Virus record (IMG/VR): IMGVR_UViG_3300025083_000162 | Span: 1-28,386 of that record | Strand: one strand, 5' to 3' | Length of the DNA stretch: 28,386 nucleotides | DNA from: a virus | In this document: positions 1-5,298 of the stretch, piece by piece | Layout of the letters: each line of letters opens with the position of its first letter | Numbering within the stretch: position 1 is the stretch's first letter | Position numbers and translations under genes: made by a program | Notes under the pieces: generated by a model | Seen by the model: the letters and a program-made list of their open reading frames with translations, nothing else | Databases searched by the model: none | What the model was told of the DNA's origin: nothing

Positions 1-5
1 CCGTT

Positions 6-530
6 TTGACAAATCCCATAAAACCCGATGCCAATCTTTATCAGGCCAATCTTAGTGATGCCGATCTTCGTAGAGCCAATCTTCGTGGAGCCGATCTTCG
101 TGGAGCCAATCTTATTAGGGCCGATCTTCGTGGAGCCGATCTTATTAGGGCCAATCTTCGTGGAGCCGATCTTCGTGATGCCGATCTTCGTGGAGCCGAT
201 CTTAGTGATGCCGATCTTCAAGAGGCTAATATTTATTCAGCCAACTTTAATGCGGCTTATCTTTGTGGAGCTACTTTTACTAATTTAGATGTCAGGCAAG
301 GCCCAATTCGATCTGATGGCTATCAATATATTTTGTTTGTCTCTGATTTAGGAGGCTGTGTTATTCGAGCAGGTTGTCGGACATGGTCTGGCCAACATGC
401 TTTCGAAGAAGCACGACAACATTGTCGAGAAGCAACACGCGTAGATCTAAAAGAAGAAACTTTTAGGATTCTTGATTTTCTAGAGAAGGAATTCAAAGCT
501 ATGCCGGTTAAAAATCTGGATCTATTCTAA
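6..530 (+). CDS. Pentapeptide-repeat protein
   Basis: This 174-residue protein has about 17 consecutive pentapeptides of the A-(D/N)-L-x-x type over residues 9-93 ([15 protein letters not shown] and similar). The family folds into a right-handed quadrilateral beta-helix, and some members mimic DNA and bind gyrase; whether this one does is unknown. Residues 94-174 form a separate domain with GPIRSDGYQ and a Cys/Trp-containing stretch (VIRAGCRTW), followed by a charged helical tail. The start is a TTG at 6, inside CCGTTTTGACA, the same context as two other TTG starts here (562 and 7236 on the - strand). An upstream frame ends Pro-Phe-stop across this start. The Shine-Dalgarno would lie off the window, so the start is probable only. 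The gene opens a run of short overlapping + strand genes; no signal peptide is visible. Confidence 0.85.
   Translation: MTNPIKPDANLYQANLSDADLRRANLRGADLRGANLIRADLRGADLIRANLRGADLRDADLRGADLSDADLQEANIYSANFNAAYLCGATFTNLDVRQGPIRSDGYQYILFVSDLGGCVIRAGCRTWSGQHAFEEARQHCREATRVDLKEETFRILDFLEKEFKAMPVKNLDLF
30..284 (+). repeat. 15-nt tandem repeats encoding pentapeptides
   Basis: About 17 degenerate copies of a 15-base unit (for example GCCGATCTTCGTGGA and variants) lie in frame in the pentapeptide gene. The best-conserved copies are at roughly 60-210. Loss or gain of whole units would keep the frame, so coil length can vary. The repeat also keeps a second frame open over 28-288, which is an artefact. Confidence 0.9.
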
Positions 531-565
531 TGAAAGATCCGTATCACAGGGAGCCACCGTTTTGA
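530..565 (+). CDS. Possible 11-residue coupling peptide (ends EPPF)
   Basis: An ATG at 530 overlaps the TAA of the pentapeptide gene (TAATG) and opens an 11-codon frame, [11 protein letters not shown], ending TGA at 563-565. Its last codons contain GGGAG, and its stop overlaps the TTG start at 562. It may be a leader that couples translation of the two flanking genes, or the remnant of a longer gene. The same ending, EPPF-stop over TTGACA, closes the primase gene at 7233. There is no evidence that the peptide itself has a function. Confidence 0.3.
   Translation: MKDPYHREPPF
550..564 (+). promoter_or_regulatory. Shine-Dalgarno and TTG start, GGAGCCACCGTTTTG
   Basis: GGAG at 550-553 sits 8 bases before the TTG at 562. 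The block differs by one base from the one at 7248-7234 on the - strand (GGAGCCTCCGTTTTG). It decides the start of the gene at 562. TTGACA here also resembles a -35 hexamer, but no -10 hexamer follows at 16-18 bases, so a translation signal is the better reading. Confidence 0.65.
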
Positions 566-804
566 CAGATAAAAAACCGCAAGTTGAGGTTGAGACATAT
601 ATCATGTCCTGGGAACCGTATTTAAAAACGTATGACATACTGGTGACCGAGCGTTTGCCGAACACTGAAGATGTCACGTTACTTGAAGACTTTGAAGGGC
701 TTGGTGTTGACGCTGTTCAAACCACTTTGAAGGTTTTGGGTGATAGGTATCCGGACGCTATTTTTTACGACGTCACTTCTTTTTCGGAAACGGCGGTTTC
801 ATGA
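562..804 (+). CDS. Small acidic phage protein, unknown function
   Basis: This 80-residue acidic protein (MTDKKPQVEVE...) has no family I recognise. It is rich in Asp, Glu and Thr with mixed helix and strand character, including LEDFEGLGVDAVQTTLKVLG near residues 41-60. It has no Cys cluster and no membrane segment. The TTG start at 562 is supported by GGGAG 8 bases upstream and by overlap with the preceding mini-frame's stop. Its own TGA (802-804) overlaps the next ATG (801) as ATGA, so it is probably translationally coupled to the Cys/His microprotein. Size and acidity would fit an inhibitor or adaptor of a host protein, but that is speculation. Confidence 0.7.
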   Translation: MTDKKPQVEVETYIMSWEPYLKTYDILVTERLPNTEDVTLLEDFEGLGVDAVQTTLKVLGDRYPDAIFYDVTSFSETAVS

Positions 805-968
805 TTAAGCAAGGTCGTCAAGCAAAGCCTTTTTTTGAAACGTATGTACCGAAGAAGGGCAAAATACCTTCGGGTAGTTGTGTCTGGTGGGTGATTGTCG
901 ATGGCAAGGCCGTTCAATGCGGCAAGCCGTGCAAGGGTCAGCGGTGTGAGGAGCATCGTCATGCGTAA
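801..968 (+). CDS. Cys/His microprotein, probable zinc knuckle (copy 1)
   Basis: This is a 55-residue protein starting at ATG 801 by ATGA overlap. Its C-terminal half carries C27, C40, C44, C49 and H52 in the pattern V-x-G-K-x-V-x-C-G-x-P...G-x-(R/K)-C-x-E-H. The same pattern recurs in the protein at 1074-1265, so the two look like diverged duplicates. The Cys/His spacing suggests a small zinc-binding fold; the function is unknown. The codons for C-E-E-H (945-956) contain AGGAG, which lies 7 bases before the ATG at 961, so the conserved motif also serves as the ribosome site of the next gene. Confidence 0.7.
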   Translation: MIKQGRQAKPFFETYVPKKGKIPSGSCVWWVIVDGKAVQCGKPCKGQRCEEHRHA

Positions 969-1077
969 GTCCCGTGATCCGTGGGTCGTGATCCTGGTTG
1001 GTTTTGTTCTGGGCTTTGGTGTTGGTTATATGGTGTATGATCCGATAGAACCGTGGCCTTCTTTTACAGAAGAATGA
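961..1077 (+). CDS. Single-span membrane microprotein, 38 aa
   Basis: The protein MRKSRDPWVVILVGFVLGFG... has a basic N-terminus, a Gly-rich hydrophobic helix over about residues 8-25 and an acidic tail ending FTEE. This predicts one membrane span, likely with the N-terminus inside. The ATG at 961 is preferred over an in-frame ATG at 895 because AGGAG (949-953) sits 7 bases before it, and because the 895 start would overlap the Cys/His gene heavily. It overlaps the previous gene by 8 bases and the next by ATGA. The role is unknown; a membrane-modulating early peptide is one possibility. Confidence 0.6.
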   Translation: MRKSRDPWVVILVGFVLGFGVGYMVYDPIEPWPSFTEE

Positions 1078-1265
1078 AGATACGAATGAAATATCGACGG
1101 CAGCGGCGGCTAGTGTTTCGCCGTTGTCACTCCACCATACTGGTTGGTGGCAAGGAGGTTGTCTGTGGCAACCCTGTTTTTAAAAATGGAAAATGCAAGG
1201 AGCATCAGAATGAATTTGAGAGAAGCACGAAAGTCGTCGGGATACACACAGATACAGATAGCTGA
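1074..1265 (+). CDS. Cys/His microprotein, probable zinc knuckle (copy 2)
   Basis: This is a 63-residue protein with a very basic N-terminus (MKIRMKYRRQRR) followed by C-H-S-T-I-L-V-G-G-K-E-V-V-C-G-N-P and G-K-C-K-E-H. The layout matches the microprotein at 801-968. The basic arm suggests nucleic-acid binding on top of a zinc knuckle; this is inference. The ATG at 1074 overlaps the previous stop (ATGA) and is chosen over the in-frame ATG at 1053. Its C-terminal codons overlap the next gene by 56 bases. Its C-K-E-H codons (1194-1205) supply AGGAG for the ATG at 1210, exactly as in copy 1. Confidence 0.65.
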   Translation: MKIRMKYRRQRRLVFRRCHSTILVGGKEVVCGNPVFKNGKCKEHQNEFERSTKVVGIHTDTDS

Positions 1266-1404
1266 TCTGTTAGGTTGCACCCCGGCGCACATTTGCGGCA
1301 TTGAGAACGGTCAGCACCTGCCCTCTCTTCAGATGGCGGTTCGTTTGACGGAAGTTTTACCGGATCTTGACCTGAAGACCATCATCGAGGGAGCTAGGTC
1401 TTAA
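1210..1404 (+). CDS. Cro/XRE-type helix-turn-helix regulator, 64 aa
   Basis: The protein MNLREARKSSGYTQIQIADL... is a compact HTH_3/XRE domain. It has an N-terminal helix, the Gln-containing turn helix (TQIQIADLLGC), the recognition helix (PAHICGIENGQ) and a Leu-rich tail (LPSLQMAVRLTEVL). This is the usual size of a Cro-like repressor with no extra ligand domain. The start at 1210 is chosen over 1144 because AAGGAG lies 7-8 bases before it and because translation from 1144 adds residues unlike the family. It overlaps the next ATG by one base (TAATG). It probably regulates phage transcription; operators were not identified. Confidence 0.85.
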   Translation: MNLREARKSSGYTQIQIADLLGCTPAHICGIENGQHLPSLQMAVRLTEVLPDLDLKTIIEGARS

Positions 1405-1694
1405 TGCCGCTGCCGTTCAGGGTGACTCCCCCAACACGTAAGATCGTCAGGGATGTTTGCCAGAAGCGACTTGTGTCGGAGAGGGACGTTTTAAACGGCG
1501 GCCGGACACGAAACTTTGTAGAAGCGCGATGGCATGTTTGGTGTCTTCTCCGAGAACGAGGCTATTCTTATAAAAAGATTGCAATCATTTTTGGTATGGA
1601 TCACTCAACAGTAATTCACGGCGTCCGTAAGTTCCAAGCAAAGTACCCGGACCAAAACTTGCCGGAACAATTAGACGAGATATTATCTAAATGA
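1404..1694 (+). CDS. DnaA domain IV-like DNA-binding protein, 96 aa
   Basis: Residues about 40-75 (ARWHVWCLLRERGYSYKKIA, then GMDHSTVIHGVRKF) match the C-terminal DnaA-box-binding domain of the replication initiator, including the signature D-H-S-T-V-x-H. There is no AAA+ ATPase domain, so the protein could bind DnaA-box-like sites but not unwind an origin alone. It may direct phage replication, regulate transcription, or compete with host DnaA; the sequence does not decide between these. The ATG at 1404 overlaps the preceding TAA. The gene is the last of the + strand operon and is followed at once by a hairpin terminator. Confidence 0.85.
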   Translation: MPLPFRVTPPTRKIVRDVCQKRLVSERDVLNGGRTRNFVEARWHVWCLLRERGYSYKKIAIIFGMDHSTVIHGVRKFQAKYPDQNLPEQLDEILSK

Positions 1695-1696
1695 GT

Positions 1697-1730
1697 AAAG
1701 CCCCGACATCACGTTGGGGCTTTATTTTTA
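1697..1730 (+). terminator. Rho-independent terminator between converging operons
   Basis: AAAGCCCC (1697-1704) pairs with GGGGCTTT (1716-1723), and GAC/GTT extends the stem to 11 bp around the loop ATCAC. The T-rich tract TTTATTTTTA follows on the + strand. The stem starts just after the stop of the DnaA-like gene and overlaps the last codons of the opposing HNH gene. It would mainly end + strand transcripts, because no good T-run follows on the - strand. Confidence 0.8.
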
Positions 1731-2203
1731 CCGTGATGCAGGACATCTACACACAGGTTAACAAATTCTTGCATGGAAAGCTTGTGCTTTGCAAAATTCA
1801 CTGCCGACGTCACTAACCAGACATTACCCATATAATAGCCGCCAGAGCTGTCTATCCTGTCGATGCTAGGTTCGTGGCCCGTGGACCCTGATCCAGCCCC
1901 TATGGTCATTATACGGCCTGTCAGGGCACATTTACCGCCCTGTACCTGCCACAGGCTAAGAACATCTTCCACGGTAATGCTGACTTCGATCTTGGCGCGT
2001 CTTTTTACACGGGCGAGTTTATTCCCGAAATAGGTTTCCAGGCTACCGTAGCGAACTTTGTATTGCTCGTGGCGGCAGGGCTTGCATCGACCATAATACT
2101 GGCCTTTGCGTTTTGGTGGTGAATGTCTTTTTAGGAATGAGTTTAACGGCTGGTAAGTTTCGCAGCCTATGCAGAAGCGTTTTTTATCGGTTTCACGCTT
2201 CAT
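1709..2203 (-). CDS. HNH endonuclease with N-terminal zinc finger
   Basis: This 164-residue protein has two CxxC pairs (C11/C14 and C40/C43) that likely bind structural zinc. An HNH-type region follows: GGKCALTG (89-96), H110, the hallmark S-I-D-R-I-D (113-118) and GNV with N127, then VN (N136) in AVNFAKHKLS. The S-(I/V)-D-R-I-D...GNV...VN pattern is typical of stand-alone phage HNH nucleases. These may act as homing endonucleases, as helpers of terminase, or in host DNA breakdown; nothing here selects one. It starts by ATGA overlap with the upstream zinc protein and is the last gene of the - strand early operon. Its final codons fall within the terminator hairpin. Confidence 0.8.
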   Translation of the reverse strand: MKRETDKKRFCIGCETYQPLNSFLKRHSPPKRKGQYYGRCKPCRHEQYKVRYGSLETYFGNKLARVKRRAKIEVSITVEDVLSLWQVQGGKCALTGRIMTIGAGSGSTGHEPSIDRIDSSGGYYMGNVWLVTSAVNFAKHKLSMQEFVNLCVDVLHHGKNKAPT

Positions 2204-2403
2204 TCGTCTGGATCGTAGTCCGAGTCGATATATTTATCTATTATGTCTACTTCATCTTCGTCGATCATCCCCGCCCCCTTGCAGTTTGGGCAGGTTACGG
2301 AGGTAAGTCCTACAGTGCCAAAATCACGGGACATTGAGGGCGCGTCGTAGATTTCCCACGACAGCTCCCCCGTACCGTCACAAGTTTGACAAACGTCTAA
2401 CAT
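2200..2403 (-). CDS. CxxCxGxG zinc-motif protein, 67 aa
   Basis: Two DnaJ-type knuckles, CQTCDGTGE (C5, C8) and CPNCKGAGM (C38, C41), together can hold one zinc ion. An acidic tail follows (DEDEVDIIDKYIDSDYDPDE). The J-domain is absent, so this is a free-standing knuckle protein of the kind common in phages, not a DnaJ chaperone. The start lacks a strong Shine-Dalgarno, and 48 bases separate it from the upstream membrane-protein gene. It overlaps the HNH gene by ATGA, which suggests coupled expression. A chaperone-like or regulatory zinc role is possible but unproven. Confidence 0.75.
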   Translation of the reverse strand: MLDVCQTCDGTGELSWEIYDAPSMSRDFGTVGLTSVTCPNCKGAGMIDEDEVDIIDKYIDSDYDPDE

Positions 2404-2451
2404 GTCCCGAAGTTTGCATGATTAGGGTTGTTTATGCAACAACCAAAAGTC

Positions 2452-2709
2452 TTATCCGTCGAACTTGTTTCGATGCAAACCCTTGCTTAACCATGTAACA
2501 AACCCGAGGATTACAATCCAGAACCCTGTGGCTGCGACACATGTAAGAAGCCAAACCAGTATTGCTTCGTGAGGAGCGTTAAAACCTATTCCTAAAAATG
2601 TGAGCGGAACCATCGCGGCTCCAGCAATGAGCGGAGCAAAGAACCACCGCTCTATCTTTGGCGACATCGTTAGGTAAAGAACGATTATCAAAGTCATGTA
2701 ATATTCCAT
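2452..2709 (-). CDS. Small membrane protein, two to three helices
   Basis: This 85-residue hydrophobic protein has likely spans at about residues 22-45 (WFFAPLIAGAAMVPLTFLGI) and 50-74 (VWLLTCVAATGFWIVILGFV), plus a short hydrophobic N-terminus (MTLIIVLYL). The tail is basic (KGLHRNKFDG). Size and topology are compatible with a holin-like or host-membrane-modifying protein. No lysis gene is nearby, however, and it sits in an early-type operon, so its role stays open. AGAGGTG lies about 5 bases before the ATG, and 12 bases separate it from the upstream gene. Confidence 0.65.
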   Translation of the reverse strand: MEYYMTLIIVLYLTMSPKIERWFFAPLIAGAAMVPLTFLGIGFNAPHEAILVWLLTCVAATGFWIVILGFVTWLSKGLHRNKFDG

Positions 2710-2721
2710 AAAACACCTCTA

Positions 2722-3009
2722 TTAGTTTATTATGTTTTCTTCCAGCTCCGCAGCCAATGCGGCGTTTGTCATGCACGAAGACAAGAGTCCAATCGCCACG
2801 GAAGGGTTAGGACTTACTAAAATCAATCGCATGACAACTTGCGTCAGCGCACCCCCGATTATCAGGCCCTTGTCAAAGCCCATGTCTTCTAACCCGTTTA
2901 AAAGCTCTTCTACGGCCTCGGCAGATCGAGAGAAAGCCTCGTCGCCTCCATCAAAGTCATCCCCGAAGAATCCTGCGCCAAGCGTTTTCCGCCCTGGTTT
3001 TTTGATCAT
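2722..3009 (-). CDS. Conserved-type small phage protein, unknown
   Basis: This 95-residue protein has a Gly/Asp-rich N-terminus (GAGFFGDDFDGGDEAF), a helical middle (AEAVEELLNGLEDMGFDKG) and a hydrophobic C-terminal half (LILVSPNPSVAIGLLSSCMT). I do not recognise a family. The ATG at 3009 has AAGAAGG about 7 bases upstream. It overlaps the end of the preceding gene by 53 bases in another frame. The downstream membrane-protein gene follows after 12 bases. It may be membrane-associated or form a helical assembly; this is only inferred from composition. Confidence 0.6.
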   Translation of the reverse strand: MIKKPGRKTLGAGFFGDDFDGGDEAFSRSAEAVEELLNGLEDMGFDKGLIIGGALTQVVMRLILVSPNPSVAIGLLSSCMTNAALAAELEENIIN

Positions 3010-3127
3010 TTACATAGCCTTCTTGCAAGTTTGGGTCTGATTCAAGGTCGGTAACATATGAAGTCAACAGCTCGTCAATAATTAAAACCGCCTCAGACCA
3101 GGATAAGTCTAAGTTGGTTTCGCTCAT
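2957..3127 (-). CDS. Small acidic helical protein, 56 aa
   Basis: The frame starts with ATG at 3127 and ends TGA at 2957. The protein begins MSETNLDLSWSEAVLIIDEL and ends AENAWRRILRG, and is acidic and largely helical. AGAAGG lies just upstream, inside the end of the ribbon-helix-helix gene. The ATG overlaps that gene's TGA (ATGA), which is good evidence that it is translated. No family is recognised. Its place directly after a small DNA-binding protein recalls two-gene regulator cassettes, but it lacks the features of known toxins. Confidence 0.6.
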   Translation of the reverse strand: MSETNLDLSWSEAVLIIDELLTSYVTDLESDPNLQEGYVNDQKTRAENAWRRILRG

Positions 3128-3276
3128 TTGGCCTTCTTTTTGTAATACCTGTCGTAATGTTCAAAAATTATACGAAGTTGACCGCTAATTGTACGGCCTT
3201 CGTTCTTCGAAATGCTCCTGATCTCCTCGTATATCTCACGAGGCACCAAGATACTCTTCCATTTCGTAGTATCCAT
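3124..3276 (-). CDS. Ribbon-helix-helix (Arc/CopG-type) regulator, 50 aa
   Basis: The protein begins MDTTKWKSILVPREIYEEIR and continues SISKNEGRTISGQLRIIFEH. This fits the Arc/MetJ/CopG fold: a short beta strand (WKSILVP), helix A, the N-E-G-R-T turn, helix B and a basic tail (YYKKKAK). Such proteins dimerise and insert the paired strands into the DNA major groove. AAGGAG lies 9 bases before the ATG. It is the first gene after a promoter whose -35 is covered by an 8-bp-arm palindrome (3313-3332), so self-repression of its operon is likely. It couples to the next gene by ATGA. Confidence 0.8.
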   Translation of the reverse strand: MDTTKWKSILVPREIYEEIRSISKNEGRTISGQLRIIFEHYDRYYKKKAK

Positions 3277-3300
3277 TGTTAAACGCTCCTTGTGTCTAAG

Positions 3301-3329
3301 ATAATATACGACTTATTGCAGACTTGCAA
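3301..3329 (-). promoter_or_regulatory. Sigma-70-type promoter for the RHH operon
   Basis: Reading the - strand, TTGCAA (3329-3324) is followed after exactly 17 bases by TATTAT (3306-3301). Transcription would start near 3294, giving a leader of about 18 bases before the ATG at 3276. It lies directly after the terminator of the polymerase operon, so the RHH operon is probably an independent unit. Confidence 0.65.
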
Positions 3330-3332
3330 TAA
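3313..3332. promoter_or_regulatory. Palindromic operator candidate
   Basis: TTATTGCA-GACT-TGCAATAA is a perfect inverted repeat with 8-bp arms and a 4-base spacer. It covers the -35 hexamer of the RHH operon promoter. The encoded RHH protein is the obvious candidate to bind it. The last two bases merge into the T-tract of the polymerase terminator. Confidence 0.6.
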
Positions 3333-3359
3333 AAAAAGGCCCCCGCCGAAGCGGAGGCC
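3331..3359 (-). terminator. Strong terminator after the DNA polymerase gene
   Basis: On the - strand GGCCTCCGC-TTCG-GCGGGGGCC forms a 9-bp GC-rich stem (one T-G pair) closed by a TTCG tetraloop, followed by seven T. This is a textbook Rho-independent terminator, ending the replication operon about 40 bases after the polymerase stop. Confidence 0.92.
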
Positions 3360-3400
3360 AAGTGCGAGGGGGGAGGATCCCTCAGGGAGAAAAAAAACAA

Positions 3401-5296
3401 TCAAACTGCCTCACCCCAACTAGGTCCGATTTCAACATCACATTTACTCGGGACTTCGAGAGGAACTGCAGTTTCCATAAGGTATGCGATATTATTCGCT
3501 TCGTCAACACTTTTTACAGACATTGCTATTTCGTCATGTATTTGCACCAAGGGCAGGTGCCCTTCCTTGTACAAATTAACCATCGCTTGTTTTGTCATGT
3601 CGGCAGCAGATGCTTGGATCAAACGGTTCAACGCTTTGTAGGTATAAGCCCGTTTTAGCCTCGTAGTTGGCCCATAGGCGTCCACAGCTTCCTTGTAGGG
3701 CAGCGCTTTGTTCATTGCGAACGTATCGGGCTCCCAGAGATCAAAACGGCACTTACGGCCTAGTATGGAGCGCAGAGAGCCTTCGCTAGATCTCTCGTTC
3801 AATCTGTTCTGCACGCCAGTCATCAGACCTTTCACGAACGGAACGCGCTCATGATATTGTTTGATCAGAGCTTTCGCCTCGTCGGTCTCGATACCCAGCT
3901 CGCCGGCAAGCTTGTTAACACCCATGCCATACATCATACCCAGGTTGATCGTCTTAGCCTGCTTACGACCAATGCCGGCCATTTCCGCGACCATTGTATG
4001 GAAGTCCATGTCTGGATCGTTTGTGTACCCGTCAACAAACTCCTCGGCCCCCTTCAATGGAATACCCCGAGACTTGCCGTACACCGAAGCATAGTGGACC
4101 AAGATCCGTGGTTCCTGTTGCGAGAAGTCAATGGCCGCCCATTGGTCACCTTCTTCGGGTAGGAATAGACTTCGTATCATCGGCCCGATCTCTGGGTCGC
4201 GAGCCGGGATCTGTTGCAGGTTGGGGTTGTTCATTGAGATACGACCCGACACGGTCCCGCCATCGTCCGAGCGAATCTGATTGATATGGCTGTGTATGCG
4301 CCCGTCCTTGTGGCAATGCTTCATAATGGTGTTTATGAAGGTTCCACTGGTCTTGTTCAGGTTGCGAGCCTGTACCACCAGTTTAGCTAATGGCTCCTCG
4401 CTGTCAGATAGGAAGGATTTGGTAAAGCTTGGCGACCCTTTCTCGGTTTTCGGGTAGTAGATGCCCTGCTTATCAAAAGCCTTGGCTAGTGACTGTGCTG
4501 CCCATATCTCGACGTTTGAACCGGTAATGTGCTTGATCTGCTTCAGGACTTCCTTTTCCTTTTTCAGGAGATAGTCCTTGGTCCGTTCGACGCGGTCCGT
4601 GTCTACTCGAACGCCACGCATGGTCATGTCTACCAGGCAGGGCAACAGGTCCAACTCAAGGTTGGCTATCTGCCACAGGTCTTGGCGGTGCAGCTGACCG
4701 CTAAGGTAGTTCCACAGTTCAAGTGTTAGCTCGGCGTCACCCTCAGCGTATGGTCCGACGTACATCGCCGGCATCTTCCACATCTCGGCCTTCGGATCTA
4801 CGCCAAATTCTCTTGCGGCGGCGACAAGTTCTTTCTCCGACTTCACCTTGTTTAGGTGTTCGTAGGCGAGCGCGTTAAGGCTGAAAGAAAACCTGTTCTC
4901 ATCCAGAAGCGACGCCACCACCATTGTGTCGATGATCCTGCCGTTAACCTGAAAACCCATCTGGCGTATCCAGCCGAGATCGTATTGTGCGTTGTGCATG
5001 ATCTTATCCGCAGGGCACTCAAACACCTTTTTAAGCCATCGGTTAACAATTCGTTTATCGAGGTTACCGCCGCCTAAGTGACCCACAGGAATGTAACCAG
5101 ACCAGCCGTCTACGGCTACCGCGTAGCCCACGACCTCGCCATCGCCTGTGGGCCAGCCGGGACCATTAGACTTTAGGTTCGGGTCGCGTGTTTCAACGTC
5201 AATGGCAATTTTACCAGCAGACGTTATATCCGGAAGCTCCAGCGGAGGAATCCATTCGCTTTTCGGCGCGAACATAGCCATCTGAAGGTTTGCCAT
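3401..5296 (-). CDS. polA: Family A DNA polymerase with 3'-5' exonuclease (PolA-like)
   Basis: This 631-residue replicative polymerase lacks the 5' nuclease domain of bacterial Pol I. The proofreading domain is intact: Exo I D33/E35 (DVETRD), Exo II N102/D106 (HNAQYD) and Exo III Y183/D187 (YAEGD). Polymerase motif A is IDFSQQEPR (D390), motif B is RKQAKTINLGMMYG (R444, K448, Y456) and motif C is IHDE (587-589 HDE). The residue equivalent to E. coli Phe762 is Leu452. In published surveys of viral PolA, Leu at this site was linked mostly to temperate phages. AAAGGA precedes the ATG. The gene follows the DUF6378-like gene by 2 bases and ends the replication operon. Confidence 0.97.
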   Translation of the reverse strand: MANLQMAMFAPKSEWIPPLELPDITSAGKIAIDVETRDPNLKSNGPGWPTGDGEVVGYAVAVDGWSGYIPVGHLGGGNLDKRIVNRWLKKVFECPADKIMHNAQYDLGWIRQMGFQVNGRIIDTMVVASLLDENRFSFSLNALAYEHLNKVKSEKELVAAAREFGVDPKAEMWKMPAMYVGPYAEGDAELTLELWNYLSGQLHRQDLWQIANLELDLLPCLVDMTMRGVRVDTDRVERTKDYLLKKEKEVLKQIKHITGSNVEIWAAQSLAKAFDKQGIYYPKTEKGSPSFTKSFLSDSEEPLAKLVVQARNLNKTSGTFINTIMKHCHKDGRIHSHINQIRSDDGGTVSGRISMNNPNLQQIPARDPEIGPMIRSLFLPEEGDQWAAIDFSQQEPRILVHYASVYGKSRGIPLKGAEEFVDGYTNDPDMDFHTMVAEMAGIGRKQAKTINLGMMYGMGVNKLAGELGIETDEAKALIKQYHERVPFVKGLMTGVQNRLNERSSEGSLRSILGRKCRFDLWEPDTFAMNKALPYKEAVDAYGPTTRLKRAYTYKALNRLIQASAADMTKQAMVNLYKEGHLPLVQIHDEIAMSVKSVDEANNIAYLMETAVPLEVPSKCDVEIGPSWGEAV

Positions 5297-5298
5297 GA

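Noticed and set aside
28-288. 86-codon + strand frame inside the pentapeptide gene ([17 protein letters not shown]...)
   Set aside because: It exists only because the 15-base repeat keeps all its shifted copies free of stops; there is no Shine-Dalgarno and the product is an artefact-like repeat.
562-590. TTGACA at 562 and at 6 and 7236 read as -35 promoter hexamers
   Set aside because: None is followed by a -10-like hexamer at 16-18 bases, and all three coincide with TTG-ACA gene starts preceded, where visible, by GGAG.
2426-2444. 7-bp hairpin GGTTGTT/AACAACC in the 48-base gap before the CxxCxGxG gene
   Set aside because: No T-run follows it on the - strand and it does not cover a ribosome site, so no terminator or switch role is supported.
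2957-3276. RHH gene plus the 56-residue gene as a toxin-antitoxin pair
   Set aside because: The second protein is acidic and lacks RelE, MazF, PIN or other toxin motifs, and a longer operon follows. A simple regulator-led operon is more likely.
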